Counted from the stretch's first letter, positions 25,101-37,800 are shown. The stretch is 64,000 nt of DNA from Acestrorhynchus altus (GCA_034509495.1 CM067515.1:14812010-14876009), one strand, 5' to 3'. The notes: a model not told the origin generated them from the letters alone. Program-made: numbers and translations.

Positions 25101-26762
25101 GCATTTAGAATAACAGTATAAACAGCTAAATGAAGGAGTGTACATAATTTTCATGCTATTTTTGGTTACCATTTCAGGCATTCTGCAACAAAAGGCATCA
25201 TTATTGCTATGATTTGCACATTCTTTGAAGCCTTCAACGTGCCAGTGTTTTGGCCCATCCTTGTAATGTACTTCATCATGCTCTTCTGCATCACCATGAA
25301 GCGTCAGATCAAGGTTTGTCACTTTGTCCCTTGTTTTGTAGTAAGGTACATTTATATCCTCACTGTTCTGTAAAAGAAACCTTGCATCTCCATTTGGTTT
25401 TTGTTCACATAATGGTACATGAACACAATCCATTGAGATGTTGTATATAAGCCCACGTCTGCTGCCATACCACAAGTTCTGGTATTTTACATTTTCAGAC
25501 AGTAAAGACACCACAAATGATTACCATTACAAACAAGCAAAGAACCATTTAAGCCTCCAGATTCACTTCTATGAGACAAGCTCTAAACCAGGAGCTCTGT
25601 TAGAGACTCAGCCACAGTGCAGTCACATGCAGACACAGCTTTACTTATCTCTGATGACTTGACGGTGAGTTTTAATTACACTGTGAAATTAATGTTTGTT
25701 CATACCACCGTGTTAAAATGAATTGTTTTGATTGTTGTTTACATTATGCAGATATTTTATGCACATTGATGCCTATATTTGGGCCAAGAAAATCCTCCAG
25801 TATGTCTATTATATACATGCTGAAATGTAAATGTCTTATATTCTATGTACTCTTGACATAAGCAAGCATAACCCACAAACCTATATGATGTCCCCGTAAT
25901 TGCTAGAAAAATGATATAAAAATTATAGTCTTAATAAACACGTACCTTTGTTATACATTTTTGCCCATACTGCCAAGCCCTAGCAAACAGAGCTTTAGGG
26001 TGGTGTAGAGTCTGTCTAATGTGAAAAGTTTGGTTCTGTTGTTGCTGCTCACTCTCATTGCTTATTGTTAGGGTATGATGTTATTGCTAATAGTTAATTT
26101 AAAGCTAAAATGTGTCTGACTTCTGTAAAGTTAATTTTTTTTTTTTTTGAAACACCTACACAATGGACAAAAGTATTGCTCATTCATGCTTTCTTCTTTT
26201 TTTGGAGTGACTGATTCATGTTTATCTGCTGCATATAGTCAGTCAGTCAATCAATGAAGCAATCAGTCAAGCAATCAAAGTTTGTTTATAGAGTGCTTTT
26301 TACAACAAAGGAATTGTCCCAAAGCAGCTGTACAGAAATTCGGGTCCAAGCCTCAATTGAGAAAGCCAGTGGGCAACAGTGGCAAGAAAATCTCCCTCGG
26401 TCCTATTCTTTTGGCAGTAGTACGCTACAGGGACTAGAGAACCTGTGTGGGTTCAAAGTAAAAGAGTAGCTGAGTAATTAGCAGTGGCATCCACAAACAT
26501 CTGGATGCATGTGTGTGGTTTCTGTTTTCATTTTTGGAGATGTGAGGTTTCATTTTACTACAGTGATTTTTGTGTCACACTGTAAAGGTGCAGTTCTGTT
26601 TGCTTTCTTTAATGCATGTTTATATTTAACACTCCTTTGTGTGTCTGATCTTTCTTATCTTTTTGTCCACAGCATATGATCAAGTATAGGTACCTACCCT
26701 TCACACATGGAAAGAGGACATACAGAGGCAAGGACGACACAGGGAAAACTTTTGCTAGTTAA
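17023..26762 (+). CDS. rer1: RER1, ER retention/retrieval receptor
   Basis: Membrane protein of the early Golgi that sends escaped ER membrane proteins and unassembled subunits back to the ER. Coding exons are 17028-17108 (ATG at 17028; exon begins at 17023), 19063-19167, 19511-19610, 22786-22864, 25178-25313 and 26673-26762 (TAA). They sum to 591 nt, 196 residues, the same length as human RER1. It begins MSEGDSSGESIHGKPS. Hydrophobic segments lie in AVRWAVTLLLTAIYMIRVYI, WYIVTYALGIYHLNLFIAFL, TKGIIIAMICTFFEAFNVPV and WPILVMYFIMLFCITM, matching the four-span topology with both ends in the cytosol. The C-terminus has basic KYRYLPFTHGKRTYRGKDD. All frames are intact and all splice sites are GT-AG. 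Introns hold a Tc1 remnant, miniature elements and a (CA)n tract. It lies 7.6 kb downstream of tp73, same strand. Confidence 0.97.
17148..17302 (-). mobile_element. Miniature element family B
   Basis: Both ends are visible: GTTCAGAGGCACCCCTTCCC at the left and GTGCCTCCAGGGACAGGGTT with GAGAAACAGTGGTC at the right, mutually inverted, with CACACCTGATTCAATCAACT inside. It starts about 40 bases after rer1 exon 17028-17108. Confidence 0.7.
17332..18318 (-). mobile_element. Tc1-like transposon remnant (transposase on minus strand)
   Basis: On the minus strand, fragments of a Tc1 transposase can be followed from the helix-turn-helix end (near 18250) to the C-terminal end (near 17500), with an internal part deleted. 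Recognisable blocks include GTCGACTTCTCCTGGGGAGG and CTGTGGATTGGTGGAGTCCA near 18170-18240. The reading frame is broken repeatedly. It lies in rer1 intron 1. Confidence 0.75.
18318..18680. mobile_element. Miniature element family C, copy 1
   Basis: Begins ACTAGTGCATCTCAAAAAAA, a terminus type of a common fish Tc1/mariner-related repeat. Its interior (TTGATACTG, GAGATTCTGGATTTCTG, TTTTCATGA, CATATAATGAATATAA) is shared with 22440-22615, so these are two copies of one family in rer1 introns. Confidence 0.6.
21750..21950 (+). mobile_element. SINE 3' half
   Basis: The text GTGATGAACTGGCACCCTGT followed by CCAGGGGTTATTCCTGCCTTG is the conserved 3' body of a widespread fish SINE. The tRNA-like head is missing. 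Confidence 0.6.
22107..22152. repeat. (CA)n microsatellite
   Basis: Uninterrupted CA run in rer1 intron 4, followed by a short TATATA stretch. Confidence 0.97.
22440..22615. mobile_element. Miniature element family C, copy 2
   Basis: Shares GAGATTCTGGATTTCTG, TTTTCATGA, ACATGTAATGAATATAA and other blocks with 18318-18680 in the same order. The outer ends are not clear. Confidence 0.5.
23090..23730 (+). mobile_element. Tc1-like transposase remnant
   Basis: Decayed + strand transposase. The region near 23490 corresponds to the WxDExK catalytic segment (TTTTGGATAGATGAAATGAA), that near 23572 to KHGGGSV (AAATATGGTGGAGGTAGTGT), and that near 23635 to FINDVTAD (TTTATTAATGATGTGACTGC). Stops and indels throughout. 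It lies in rer1 intron 5 and belongs to a different lineage from the other Tc1 copies here. Confidence 0.7.
26155..26512 (+). mobile_element. Miniature element family A, interrupted copy
   Basis: Starts ACAATGGACAAAAGTATTGC and ends TCCACAAACATCTGGATGCA, as in the copy at 12101-12520. The middle (about 26240-26470) is a different repeat containing CCAAAGCAGCTGTACAGAAA and CAGTGGCAAGAAAATCTCCC, a dispersed fish repeat. This looks like insertion of one repeat into another. Confidence 0.5.
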
Positions 26763-27960
26763 AATTCCCCCTCCTGAAATTAAAGTGGTTGATGAATGGT
26801 GCGTGCAGGGGTTGAAGTTGTGGGGTTTTTTTCTTGCTCGTGGGGGTGGGGAAACTAGGCCTATTTGAAAAGAGTTTTGATCCATGATGACAGTGTTGGG
26901 TGTGGTCTGAATGGGTTTTTATGACAGGATTTTTTTTTTTTGCTGCCTTCAGCGAGTTTGTCTTTAATTCATTTGAAATATTATGGATGAATGCAGTGCC
27001 TACTTTGCCTTCTATACACAGACTCAGTTTTACCCTGAAGAAAAATGTTCTGAGCACATTGGATCGCTATGAGAATGATGCTCACCAGTGGAGTACACAG
27101 CTCTGTTTTTTTGGGGGGGTTTTTTAAGTTAGAATTTTTGCCCAAAGTTCGGGTGTATTCAGCACCTGACTGCACACCACTACAACTTCTAGCTTGTTAT
27201 GTACGCATTGTGTTATCAGCATCACATTTAGAAGTGCTAAATTGAAGTCATCCATTAATTGGATCTGTGCAGTGTACTCCCAAATTGGTCTGTTCTTTCG
27301 TATAACTATGATTACTGAGGCTTACTTGGGCTTCATCCTTCAGCCAAAGGAATGGGTTTTAACTGAGACACATCCAGTATTCAGATTTGAGCTCTGTATA
27401 AAGTTTCAGTGGAGGAATAAGACACTAGTGAACAGCTAGGATTCATAGCAGCTCCTGATCAGTAGTCAGTTGCCACATGTGAATACGAATTTGCCTTCCT
27501 TTGTAAGTGTGCTGTAGCCTTCTTCTGTAGTTTTGATTTTGTATATAGTTGTCCCTAGTGTTAAGTCCTAGCAGCCTGTAATTTATCTTCACTTGATTTA
27601 ATCCCTCACCTCCCCTGATCATGAGCACATTGTATGTCAGATACAGCAGGTTCATTCCAATGTTAGACTCATTAAAACTGGTTGTACATTGGTTGCTAAT
27701 GGTTTAATCATTCCAAACAAACTTCTCTTCTCTCTCTCTCTTCTTTTTCAGAGGAAACATAAGAACGTTGAATGCTTTACAATATAAGAAATGGATGGAG
27801 AGGGTTGAGACTTTATTTTTTTTATATGTTCTTTTTGGGCCCTATTGGCTAATGTAGGTCTTTGGTAAGAAATATATTTTTTGTTTTTGTTTTTGTTTTT
27901 GTTTTTTCTTTCAATCAGCACTGTAGATGAGGATCAAAACATTTTTCATATTAATGTGCA
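26763..27960 (+). other. Probable rer1 3' UTR and downstream DNA
   Basis: Non-coding. ATTAAA at 27671-27676 is a candidate polyadenylation signal, but I cannot fix the transcript end. Polypyrimidine and (GTTTTT)n tracts lie at 27725-27910. Confidence 0.35.
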
Positions 27961-27974
27961 TCATTTTATGGGGG

Positions 27975-27978
<4 letters not shown>

Positions 27979-28011
<33 letters not shown>

Positions 28012-28046
28012 TCTTATATATATATATATATATTATATATATATAT
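27979..28046. repeat. (AT)n microsatellite, two blocks
   Basis: Two TA-repeat blocks (27979-28008 and 28015-28046) separated by GTTTCT. Confidence 0.95.
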
Positions 28047-28049
28047 TTA

Positions 28050-31000
28050 CAAAAGGTAAATTAGAGATTATTTTTGAGTTGTTGTTTTTTCTCTAAACAG
28101 ATGATTCAGGTGTTAAATTCATCTCTTGATATTAAGTATATAAATTGGATAATAGATCTGTAAATTTATCATTGAAGGCATTGCATGTTTTTTTTTTTGT
28201 TTACTTGTGCTGCTGTTCAAAAGAAACAAAAAACAAAAGATTTTAATAACTTACAGTGTAAATTTTTCCTCCAAATGCTATTAAGACTGTGTCCTTCACT
28301 GCTGTTGTAGTAGATTCTTCATCTTTTATTATTACTTGGAATGCACATTTTACCTGGAAGATTAACCTTAATAACAGTGTTTTGGGGATGCTTGTTGGAC
28401 TGTGGGTGTAGTTAAACAATCCTTGCAGCCTCCATGGCTCTTCTCACCCCACTGCCATAAGTTGCCTAAGTTGTCACATAGAGCTGGTATGGTTGGATTA
28501 TGTCTGTATCAGGATATAAACAGCAAAATGTCTAGTTTTAATTTTTTTTAAATATGTTTGTTTCAAACTTGCAGAAAACCTTCACTCCCTCATTCTGCTC
28601 TGCCCCCTGCTGTCTGTTCCTATTCTGCTTCCTTTTAACCCATCTCCCATTCTTGCCCACACTACATGGAGGGGCATAAGACAGCTCTGGCACAAGACAA
28701 GACTTGGAGTGTAAAAAATGAAAGATCAGAATTTAATACAAGACAGGACTTCAGGGGTGCTCTAATTTTTTCACAGTGTATTTTTCCATGATATATTGTA
28801 TATCGCCATTCGACTAGAAAATATTGGAATATGACTAATTTGTCCATATTGCCCAACCCTATTATTGCTATTGGTACATTCCTTTAGCTTGGACAACAAA
28901 AACCCAGCAGATCATGTGATTTGACTTCACTCTCTCCTTAACTTTAGAATTTTTACCTCAAACATTATAGTACCTTCTTTGGAAAAAAAAAAAAGATCCA
29001 TAACCAAAACAGCTGGAAAACAGGCCAATTTAAAAACCTATGCAGAAACAAAAAAGTTATGCAACTTTGGGAGAATTTGGGTGTTGGGTGCACCATACAC
29101 CCTCTTTAAGGACCTAAAATGGCTCCAGATAGGTATTGTAAATCACCAGATTTAGTATCCCTTCCTGCCTTCATACAATCCAACAAACCATGTGTACATT
29201 GATCCAATCAAGCCTTTATCACCACAGCAATGGCCAAGAACAGATCAGCAACTTGTTAGTTACTGCTTAAAATTGATGTACATGTGCCATAGGATATTCT
29301 TTCGGGAGTATTTTGCCATTAGAACATTAAAGTAAGATACCATAGCCAATGAGAACTGTATTTGATCATTTTGATTTTCATATAATTTATAATACATCTG
29401 CTTTTTCATAAGTCTGTGTTAGGTTATTTGTAAGGTACATCAACAATACTTATAAGATACAACACACACACTGAGGACAGTAACATCAGTAAGGATCAGC
29501 AATAATTACAAACAAGAATACAAGCTACAAATACTTCAGATAGATATTTCAGAGCAGGCTTGCAGTCAATACAAAAGAGTCAAAGTTTTATAGCAAATTT
29601 ATGGAAAGGCTTTGTTGAAGTTCAATATGTTAAGAAAGATATGACAATTCATCTTACGGTTTCTATGCCCCCAAAATAGAAATGAATTGTAGATTATTCA
29701 GTGCTTCTTTTTAAACTTTTAATCTTTAGAGCCCATGTCAATTTTGAGGAATATTTAGCAGTTTGACATACTTTTAATTACCAAAAATTTGAAAAGTATT
29801 TATAAGACATATGCAGATGTTTTTTGGTTTCAACCAGATCCTAAGCTGTTTTGTCCTTAATACAGGATTAAAACATAAATTTCAATTTTGTGTACATTAG
29901 ATATGTTTTTGATTAAAAATATGCTATTTTGTTTACTACTACTTATACTTTAATGTATTTTATTATTTCTAATGGTAAGATTGACAAGCACATTTATAAT
30001 AATACGTTTTACAAAATACCTGTCAGAAGTCCAAATAAAATAAACAGCCTAAATGTTTTCCTTATAACCCAATATCTGGGTCAGTGACCTTCAGCCCTGC
30101 CCCCTCTCATTGATTAGTCAGAGTCTGCATGTAGGTTGAGCATGTACAGGAGGACAAAGCAGTAAACAAGCCCTGGAATTTAAACTGGGATTTCTGTTGG
30201 AAACAAGTGAAGTTTTTGCTGTTTTCTGAGCTGCATTACTCACTGATATCACTTGATGATGAGACTGTGCTGAGATAAGATAACCTTTGTAGTTTTGCTT
30301 TATGTATAATATTATGTCATAGGTTACTCTGATCCTGAATTTTGAAGCAAGTACTGACATGTAACTGTGCCCATAAGTGAGGATCTTAGGTTCTAAAGAA
30401 TTAAAAGATAAAATTTCTACAACCTTTATTTCCTATTAACTTGCTTTTAAGAGTACTATTGTCTTAATTTAATCAATTTATCAAAATAATAGTATTTCTA
30501 ATACAAAATGTTTTGCCTTTACCTTCACTTTTATTGTTTCTGCTCATCGTGCTATCATTTAGCTACTATTGTAACTTTTATTATTCCTGCTGTTTTTGGT
30601 TTTGACTAGTATATTTGACTATGTATATTTATTTAATCTGCAATAGCACTCTTAAATACACACATGCTATATTGGATGTCTCAGCATATACATGCTATAC
30701 AGAAATAAAGCTCATTCTTCGAAAAAGATAAAGTAGAGACAATGGTTGGCTTCACTTGAAAAGTTGGAACTTATCTTGTTTTGTTATCAATATTTGAGCA
30801 AAGAATGTGAGAACAGATGATATCTACCGAAATACATCCCTCAGTCAGTCCCAAAACACTGGTCAGCTGATCAACCTCTGATGTGAACTAAAGTAATTGT
30901 TTTGCCATATGCTTTTTTATTATACAACTCTGGCACAAGACTGGAAAAAGATATGCTGGCTATAATAAGATTTTATTATTCTTTAATTATCCCACTACAG

Positions 31001-31290
31001 TAATTTTGCACTGTTACAGTGGACTATACAGTAAGTAGATAAAGAGCAATAAGTAGCACATTATATAAATACAAATACAAAATATACTATAGAAATAAAC
31101 ATATGTTAGCAGAGCAATATGAAAAAACTACACAAACCTACAGTTTTACACATGTGTTTTGTATGGATAGGCATTGCACAGTTTCTGAACAGGTACTGAC
31201 TAGATATTGCACAGTAATTGTGTATGTAGTGCACTTGTACTGTTCTGTCAGCAGCAAATATTGCACATTAAATAGAGGTAGAATAGAATA
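28050..31290. other. Intergenic DNA between rer1 and the lectin array, no gene seen
   Basis: AT-rich, with no credible exon. The stretch near 28740-28860, ending CATATTGCCCAACCCTATTA, resembles the end of a dispersed fish miniature element, but I see no matching partner. Confidence 0.5.
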
Positions 31291-31295
31291 TGATA

Positions 31296-31893
31296 CAGGA
31301 CACCCAGAATGTATTCACCATGATTCAAATTTTTCTACATTATGTTATGTTACAGCCTTATTCAATTCATTTAATTCTACAAAAGGCAACATAATGACCT
31401 CAGACAAATCATCATACTGGACACTCATGCTAGGAAGAAGGTTTATCTGCTACAGAGCCAAGATAAAAAAGTGGCCTTGGGACAACACTGTGAATAATCA
31501 CTTCAGTGGCCTTAAAAACCTGAACTTGAACCTGATTGCATCTCTGGACATATCCTAAAATATTCACCAAAAACTCCCCTTCAATCTAATGGAACTTGAG
31601 AGGTTCTGCAAAGAAGAATAGGAAAAGAAATTTCCCCAACAGGTGTGTCCAGCAGCATCACCTCGGGGGCTGCCCAGGGCTGTAATTGCTGCAAGGTGCT
31701 TAACAAATTGCTGAGGAAAGGCAGTAGATGTATATAAATGTTATAATTTATCTTTTATTTTCCTCATGTTGTCACTGTGGAGTATTGTGTGTAGAATTTT
31801 GAGGAGAATTAATTGAAACCATTTTGAAATAAAGCTGTAACATAAAATATGCAAAAAATGAAAGCGCTATGAACACTTTTCAGATGCACTGTA
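31296..31893 (+). mobile_element. Internally deleted Tc1-like element
   Basis: Both ends of a salmonid-type Tc1 element are present: a left end with TATGTTATGTTACAGCCTTA and a right end with the inverse AAAGCTGTAACATAAAATAT, then ACACTTTTCAGATGCACTGT. Between them only transposase C-terminal text remains (GATTGCATCTCTGGACATAT, GAACTTGAGAGGTTCTGCAA). The catalytic core is deleted. Confidence 0.7.
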
Positions 31894-32707
31894 TGTCAAG
31901 CAAATGCAAACAATGGCAAACAGCATGACCCAGGATTCAAACCTGCAATCCTCAGATCATTATTTGAGTGCATTAGGTCACTGAAATATGCCTTTTGAAA
32001 ATGAAATACTGAATCATCAGTTAAAGAAGGAATTAAAGAATAGAGCCTATGAATCCTACATAATCACCCACTGGGATTCTCTGAGTTCTATTCTGACCTT
32101 CTATCTCCTTCTAAGTACTATCTTTTAAGTGTTGATCTAAGGAGCCAATTTAAAAAATGACCATATGTTAACAACTCGACTGACCATTCCCCCATAATGT
32201 TAATTAACCCTTCTGGTGGATGTTAAAAAGAGCAGAAAGGCATATTCAGAAGTTTGCCTTTGAAGAAAACCAGGAATGCCAAGTTACATTTTCTGTGCCC
32301 TAAAATTGAAAAAGCTTGAGCTAATGAGATAATGGCTTAGAGTATTTGTATTTGTATTCTAGAAATAAATGACAAATTCAGAATTGTATTTATCAATACA
32401 CTGGAATGCAGAGAATCAGTAAATGTTTCACATCGTTCACCATGAGTAGCTTTTACTGTTTGTTAGAATAACATATGATGTTAAAAGGTCAGTTTATATT
32501 TATGCAAATTTCATCACAGTGTTGATTTAACATGGGCAAATTTCTAATGTAAATTTGGAGAGGTCTTCAAATATGTTCTCTCGCTCCAGTCCACTTACAA
32601 AAAGTTCCAAATCAAATGAAAAAAACTTGAAACTTGTGCTCTGTGCTTGTGATCTTTCAATTAAATTGTCTGATGATTACATGCTTAGATAATCAATAGG
32701 TGTATGC

Positions 32708-32714
32708 TATAAAA
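32708..32714 (+). promoter_or_regulatory. RBL1 TATA box
   Basis: TATAAAA lies 60 bases before the RBL1 start codon, at the place where RBL2 has TATAAAT; the sequence around it (ACAGAGTTGGTGGTAACACTTGGAACA) is shared in the two genes. Confidence 0.7.
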
Positions 32715-32767
32715 TACAGAGTTGGTGGTAACACTTGGAACAACTTTGACACACATCTGGCAGCATA

Positions 32768-34704
32768 ATGTTCACCCTGGAGCTTCCTCTACTCGCTCGT
32801 GAGTTCAGACTATTCTTCTGAATGGGAAATACCTGGTGTATGATGCTAATGTATCTTTTTGGGGCCTTCAAGAAACTCTGTATGGGAGAACCACTTTTGT
32901 TTCCGAAATGAAGTATTTTGTAAAAGAAATGTGTGAATGTTGAAGAATATTAATATTTCAATTAATTAAATTCTGTTCTTTACTTTCTGTTGAGGTTTTT
33001 CATCTCATTCTTTTGAATTTCTTCCTCAGTCATTGGCTCCTGAAGCAGAGAGAGTTAAGCGGAGGTTATTCCTCCCGCTATGAGCAGGTCCAAACACCAA
33101 ATGGTCAAGATTTTTAAAATCTGTAAGCCAAGCGTGGTTTGTTGTTCAATCAAAATGTGGTTCTTCAATGTGTGTATCTAGGATCTCCCTATTTTTTCAA
33201 TCTGAGTTTACTGTTGTTGTTATTAGCTTGGGTGTGCCAAAATTTCTACACAAAATCAAATAAAGAACTTTATTATCACGATAATTACATTTGTTTACAT
33301 GAGTTTATCCTCTGATAAAGAGATTTAGGCTGTCCAAATATCCTGTCTGTATATCTTGTGGTTGTGATGTAGATTGCTTTTAGCCTCTGGAAATGTAACT
33401 ACTGTTTAATTTGGGCAGCTTTACCTGTATGCTTTACACTGTGGGTATGCTTTCACATACAGTCAAGTAATGGCATATATAATGTTTGTAATATATTTGT
33501 GCATTATATATATATATGAATGTGAAGCAGAATGTCTAGGTGTGTGTGTGTGGTGTGTGTGTGTGTGTGGGGGGGGGTGAACTGTGCTCTCACTATTAAA
33601 AAAATGAAACTCTCAAAGCAAAATAACATCATAGTCATGATGTTCAAAAGTGTGGGCAGACCTTAGCTAATGTATTTTGATACAATATTATATTATTAAT
33701 TCCACTTCATTATGGTTGTAAGTCCATAACGAAGTGGAGTGTATGGATGTAAATCTAGAAAGTCCATTTAGAATTTAGAATGTTTGGGCTGTAATAAAAC
33801 AAAATTGAGCTTTTCAAGAGTTTGGCATGTGTCAGTGTCAAGCCTTGAGTTCTGATGAGAGTTAAAAAGCATGTGTTTATGTGTTGCAGTGCTGGTTGCA
33901 GGTTTGCATGTTTCTGCAGGTAAATATAAATTTTAAATTCCAATGTATTTTTATCACTGTGATGCCTTTGAAATCTCAAATCTGCACATAAATGTCCATT
34001 TAAAAAGTCCATTTAAAGTCTTTGCAGTTTTGTACTCACTAATTCCAGAATATATTTAATCAATCTTAATTAGAATGTAGAAATGCACATTGATTATTTA
34101 CAAATAATTTACCTTCATTTTTGACACAAAAGAAATGTTTTTAGCAAGCGTGGTACCATTATTAAACCTGTCTCCTACAGAGACCAGTGTGACCTGTGAA
34201 GGCAATGATGCTATTCTGACATGTGGTTTGTACACCTTTTTAACATGCCCCCTCTCCATCAAAACCCTTGGGTAGTAGCAAAGCTCTTTAACTCACATTT
34301 GTACATATTCTTTCCAACTCAGGAACACATTGAAAAATCTCTGGCGCTAACTATGGCCGAACTAATACTTAAGCATATTTCTGGGCGACCCATCCAGTGA
34401 AATCCTCCCTACCTGCTACTACCAACACTCTAGTTGAAGTTATGAAGGTCAGTCCAATTGCATTGTGTCAATAGAATTAAGAATGATATATTACTACTTT
34501 CCTCAGTTCTCAGAAATTTCCAAAAATTGATATGCTTTTGTCAAGATACCTCCAGCTATTCCAGAACCACAGCACCTCTCTCACCCTGTCTAAACAGCCG
34601 TTTAAGTTCCTGCTCTTTAAAATTATAATCAGCCTCAACAGCTCACCCCCTTGTTTTCATTACTAACCTACAAGAAGTTTCCTTGTTTGCATTAGCTTAT
34701 TTCA

Positions 34705-34801
<97 letters not shown>

Positions 34802-37800
34802 ATATGTGCCCTATAAAACAAAGTCTTCTGTTTCCGTAGATGTGATGGCAAGACTGCCTGTGGTGTCCCTGCTTCAAACAGTGTCTTCTCTGACCCCTGT
34901 CCCAATGTCTACAAGTACCTGACAATTGAGTATTCATGTGTAGGTAAGCATGAGTTTGAAAAGGCTGTTTAAAATAGGTGGCTCCACCCATGATGACCAT
35001 GAGCTTTTTCGTACATAAACTGAGGACATTATTCTGTTTTCTGCAGAGACTAGTGTGACCTGTGAAGGCAGTACTGCTGTTTTGAAATGTGGTTTGTGCC
35101 AACATCTTTTTTGCATGCCCCTCTGCATCACATAACAAAGAACACCTTTTAAGTGCTTGTGCCCTAAATCACGACTCAAAGACGGTTCTGAAGGCAGCAG
35201 ATTCCGAATCGTCAGTTAAAAGATCCAGTAGGCTGAGCTTCAGAAACCTGTATCTGTTTCTTAGATACAGGTGGATGAAAGGTCTGCAAATCACTTTGAG
35301 ATGGTGTTGGTTTCTTACAAACTGCATGGAAAACAAGCCAGCTAAACCCTAAGGTAGCATTTTCTTTGGTTACTTGCTTCTTAGCTGGGTAGCTGAGAAA
35401 TGATGTGAAGGAAAACTATCAAGAATGCTATCTTATGTATTGAACATGAGCAATAAAGCTGTGTTTCCATGATGGAACTGAAGAATGAATGTCTTAAAAA
35501 TATTTAATTGAATTGCACACCTTTTATGCACTACATCCGTATATACATCTCTGGAGCAGAAAACTCAGCCTAGTGGTTATTTTAAATAGTTATTCTCTGA
35601 ACCAATTGTGTTTGTTCTGCCTCAACGACAGAGCTGCCTCCAGAACCATTCTGAGTACTGATGTTGCACACAAGCATACATTTAAATAACCAAAGAACCT
35701 TGAGTAGTGGCAAAGCTCTTTAACTGCAGTAGTGTTCTCTAAGCTTTGTTTATCTGATTCTAGGAGCTGGCGTTTTAAAAACACAAAGTGCTAACTATGG
35801 CCGAACTATCTCCACCATGTGTTCTGCTGGACGACCTGCCAGTGAAATCTCCAAAACTGACTGCTATGCCGCCAACACTCTAGCTGAAGTTAGAAAAAAG
35901 TCAGTTCAACTACATTTTAATACAAAAGCAAGCTTCTCAAACCTTCTTGAATCACATTGAAGGAGATGATTGTAATATCTTCCTCCACAAGTAAACTCAG
36001 TTCCTAGGGGCCTTAAAGAAATGTCTTTGACAAGCTTTTGTCAGGATACTTCAAGTACTCAGCACCACAGCTTGTCACCCTTGTAAACAGGCCTGTTCGA
36101 TATGATTTCCTGTTCCTTTACATGATAATGTGCCACTGCTCACCCCAACACCCTCCCATTCTTTTCCCATTACTCTTCTTCCTCCTATACACATTGTATT
36201 AGTTTATCTTCAGTTTGTAAAAGGCTGGGCACTCTAGGTACCCAAAAGTATGCTCACTTGCACTGAAAACACGAGCTGTTCATACGTTGCCTTTAAAATG
36301 TTCTATCTCTGCAGATGTGATGCCAAGACTACCTGCAGTGTCTCTGCTTCAAACAGTGTCTTCTCCAACCCCTGTGACAATACCTACAAGTACCTGAAAA
36401 TTGAGTTTTCCTGTGAAACTATGTATACGTTAACAGGTAAGGGATTCAAAAGGGAATAATGTGACCTCTAATGCTATGTGTTGAGGTGTGAGAAATTACT
36501 GAGAAATTACTGAAAAATTACGTTTAGGTAATTTTAGGTAGGTAAATTTCTTCTTTCATTTCAATAACAAAAATGAAAAATTAAGTTTTTTTTTAAGATT
36601 TTAATTTCATAAACTTAGAAACTGAGAAGTAAGGCATTTTGCACTGCCAGAAATGACAGCTACCCAATTTAAAAGTGAATTTTCTTTCTTTTATTTCATT
36701 AAAACAGAATTGAGTGCCTCAGCAGTCAAATCACTAGCACTATGATCTGGTGACCTGCCACTTTTTTTAAGGACATTGGCAGCCCAGCAGTGATAATGTT
36801 TAAAAAAAAAGGCAGTGGCTGGCTTCATATATATTGAAGGAAGCCTTGCCTTCACCCTCCTAGTGTCTTTCATATCTGACTTTTACTGTTCATAGAACAC
36901 TTGAATTTGGAACCACACTCTGAAGTGAAATGTCTTCTTGATCATACAGTTATTCTTCATTATTACATCATTATATATGTACTGTACGTATGTATACTGG
37001 TCTCAATGTAAACACCTTTGCATATTAATTTATTTTTTTGTTGGCTATACAATTTTCTGGTTATAAAGTTACTGATTAATGTTTAGGCTCCCCTTTTTTC
37101 CAAATCAAGTCACATTATTTTCTGACTATATATGCTGCATTATTTCATATCTAATTGCAGATTCTACACAGGACTATTTATCAGTTTAGTTTTTGTCTGA
37201 GTGTGAGAAGGTCCATGTAATAGTTATATTGCATTTTTTATGAAAATGAAAAGAAATGAAGAATTTTAAGAAATATAATTCCCTTTTACATTGTGTTTCC
37301 AGCAAAGAAAACAAAAAGACTTATTTGATTCTTGTATATGGATTATAAAAATAAGTAACACCTTTGTTTGCTTTTTAAAAATTTTTATGAAAAAGATTGA
37401 CCAAAAATTCTGTTTCCTGCAGAGACCAGTGTGACCTGTGAAGGCAATACTGCTGTTCTCACCTGTGGTTTGTACACCTCTTTTAAACAAGAACACAATT
37501 TTCAACTATAAATTTACATTCAAAGAACATTGAGTAGTACCAAAGCTTTGTTTTTTCTGATTGTAGGAACTGGCATTATGAACATCCAAAGGGCCAACTA
37601 TGGCCGAACTGACTTCGCCATTTGTTCTGCTGGTCGACCCGTCAGCGAACTAACAAAAACTGACTGCTATGCCACCAACACACTAGATCGAATTTTGAAG
37701 AGGTCGGTTCAACTTAAATGTTAAAATTAAATCTTTATTAAAACTAATTAAAGGTGATGTTTTGAATTCCTCTTACACAAGTTTGGTGGTTAGGGAACTG

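Noticed and set aside
24996..25514. 172-residue minus-strand open frame over rer1 exon 25178-25313
   Set aside because: Antisense to a confirmed exon and its introns; composition is not protein-like and no family is recognised.
31103..31558. 151-residue + strand open frame near a Tc1 remnant
   Set aside because: It crosses unique AT-rich DNA and the left end of the decayed element; no transposase or other motif is continuous in it.
34702..34905. Open frame rich in Glu-Arg or Ser-Leu across the (TC)n tract
   Set aside because: Pure translation of a dinucleotide repeat in an intron.
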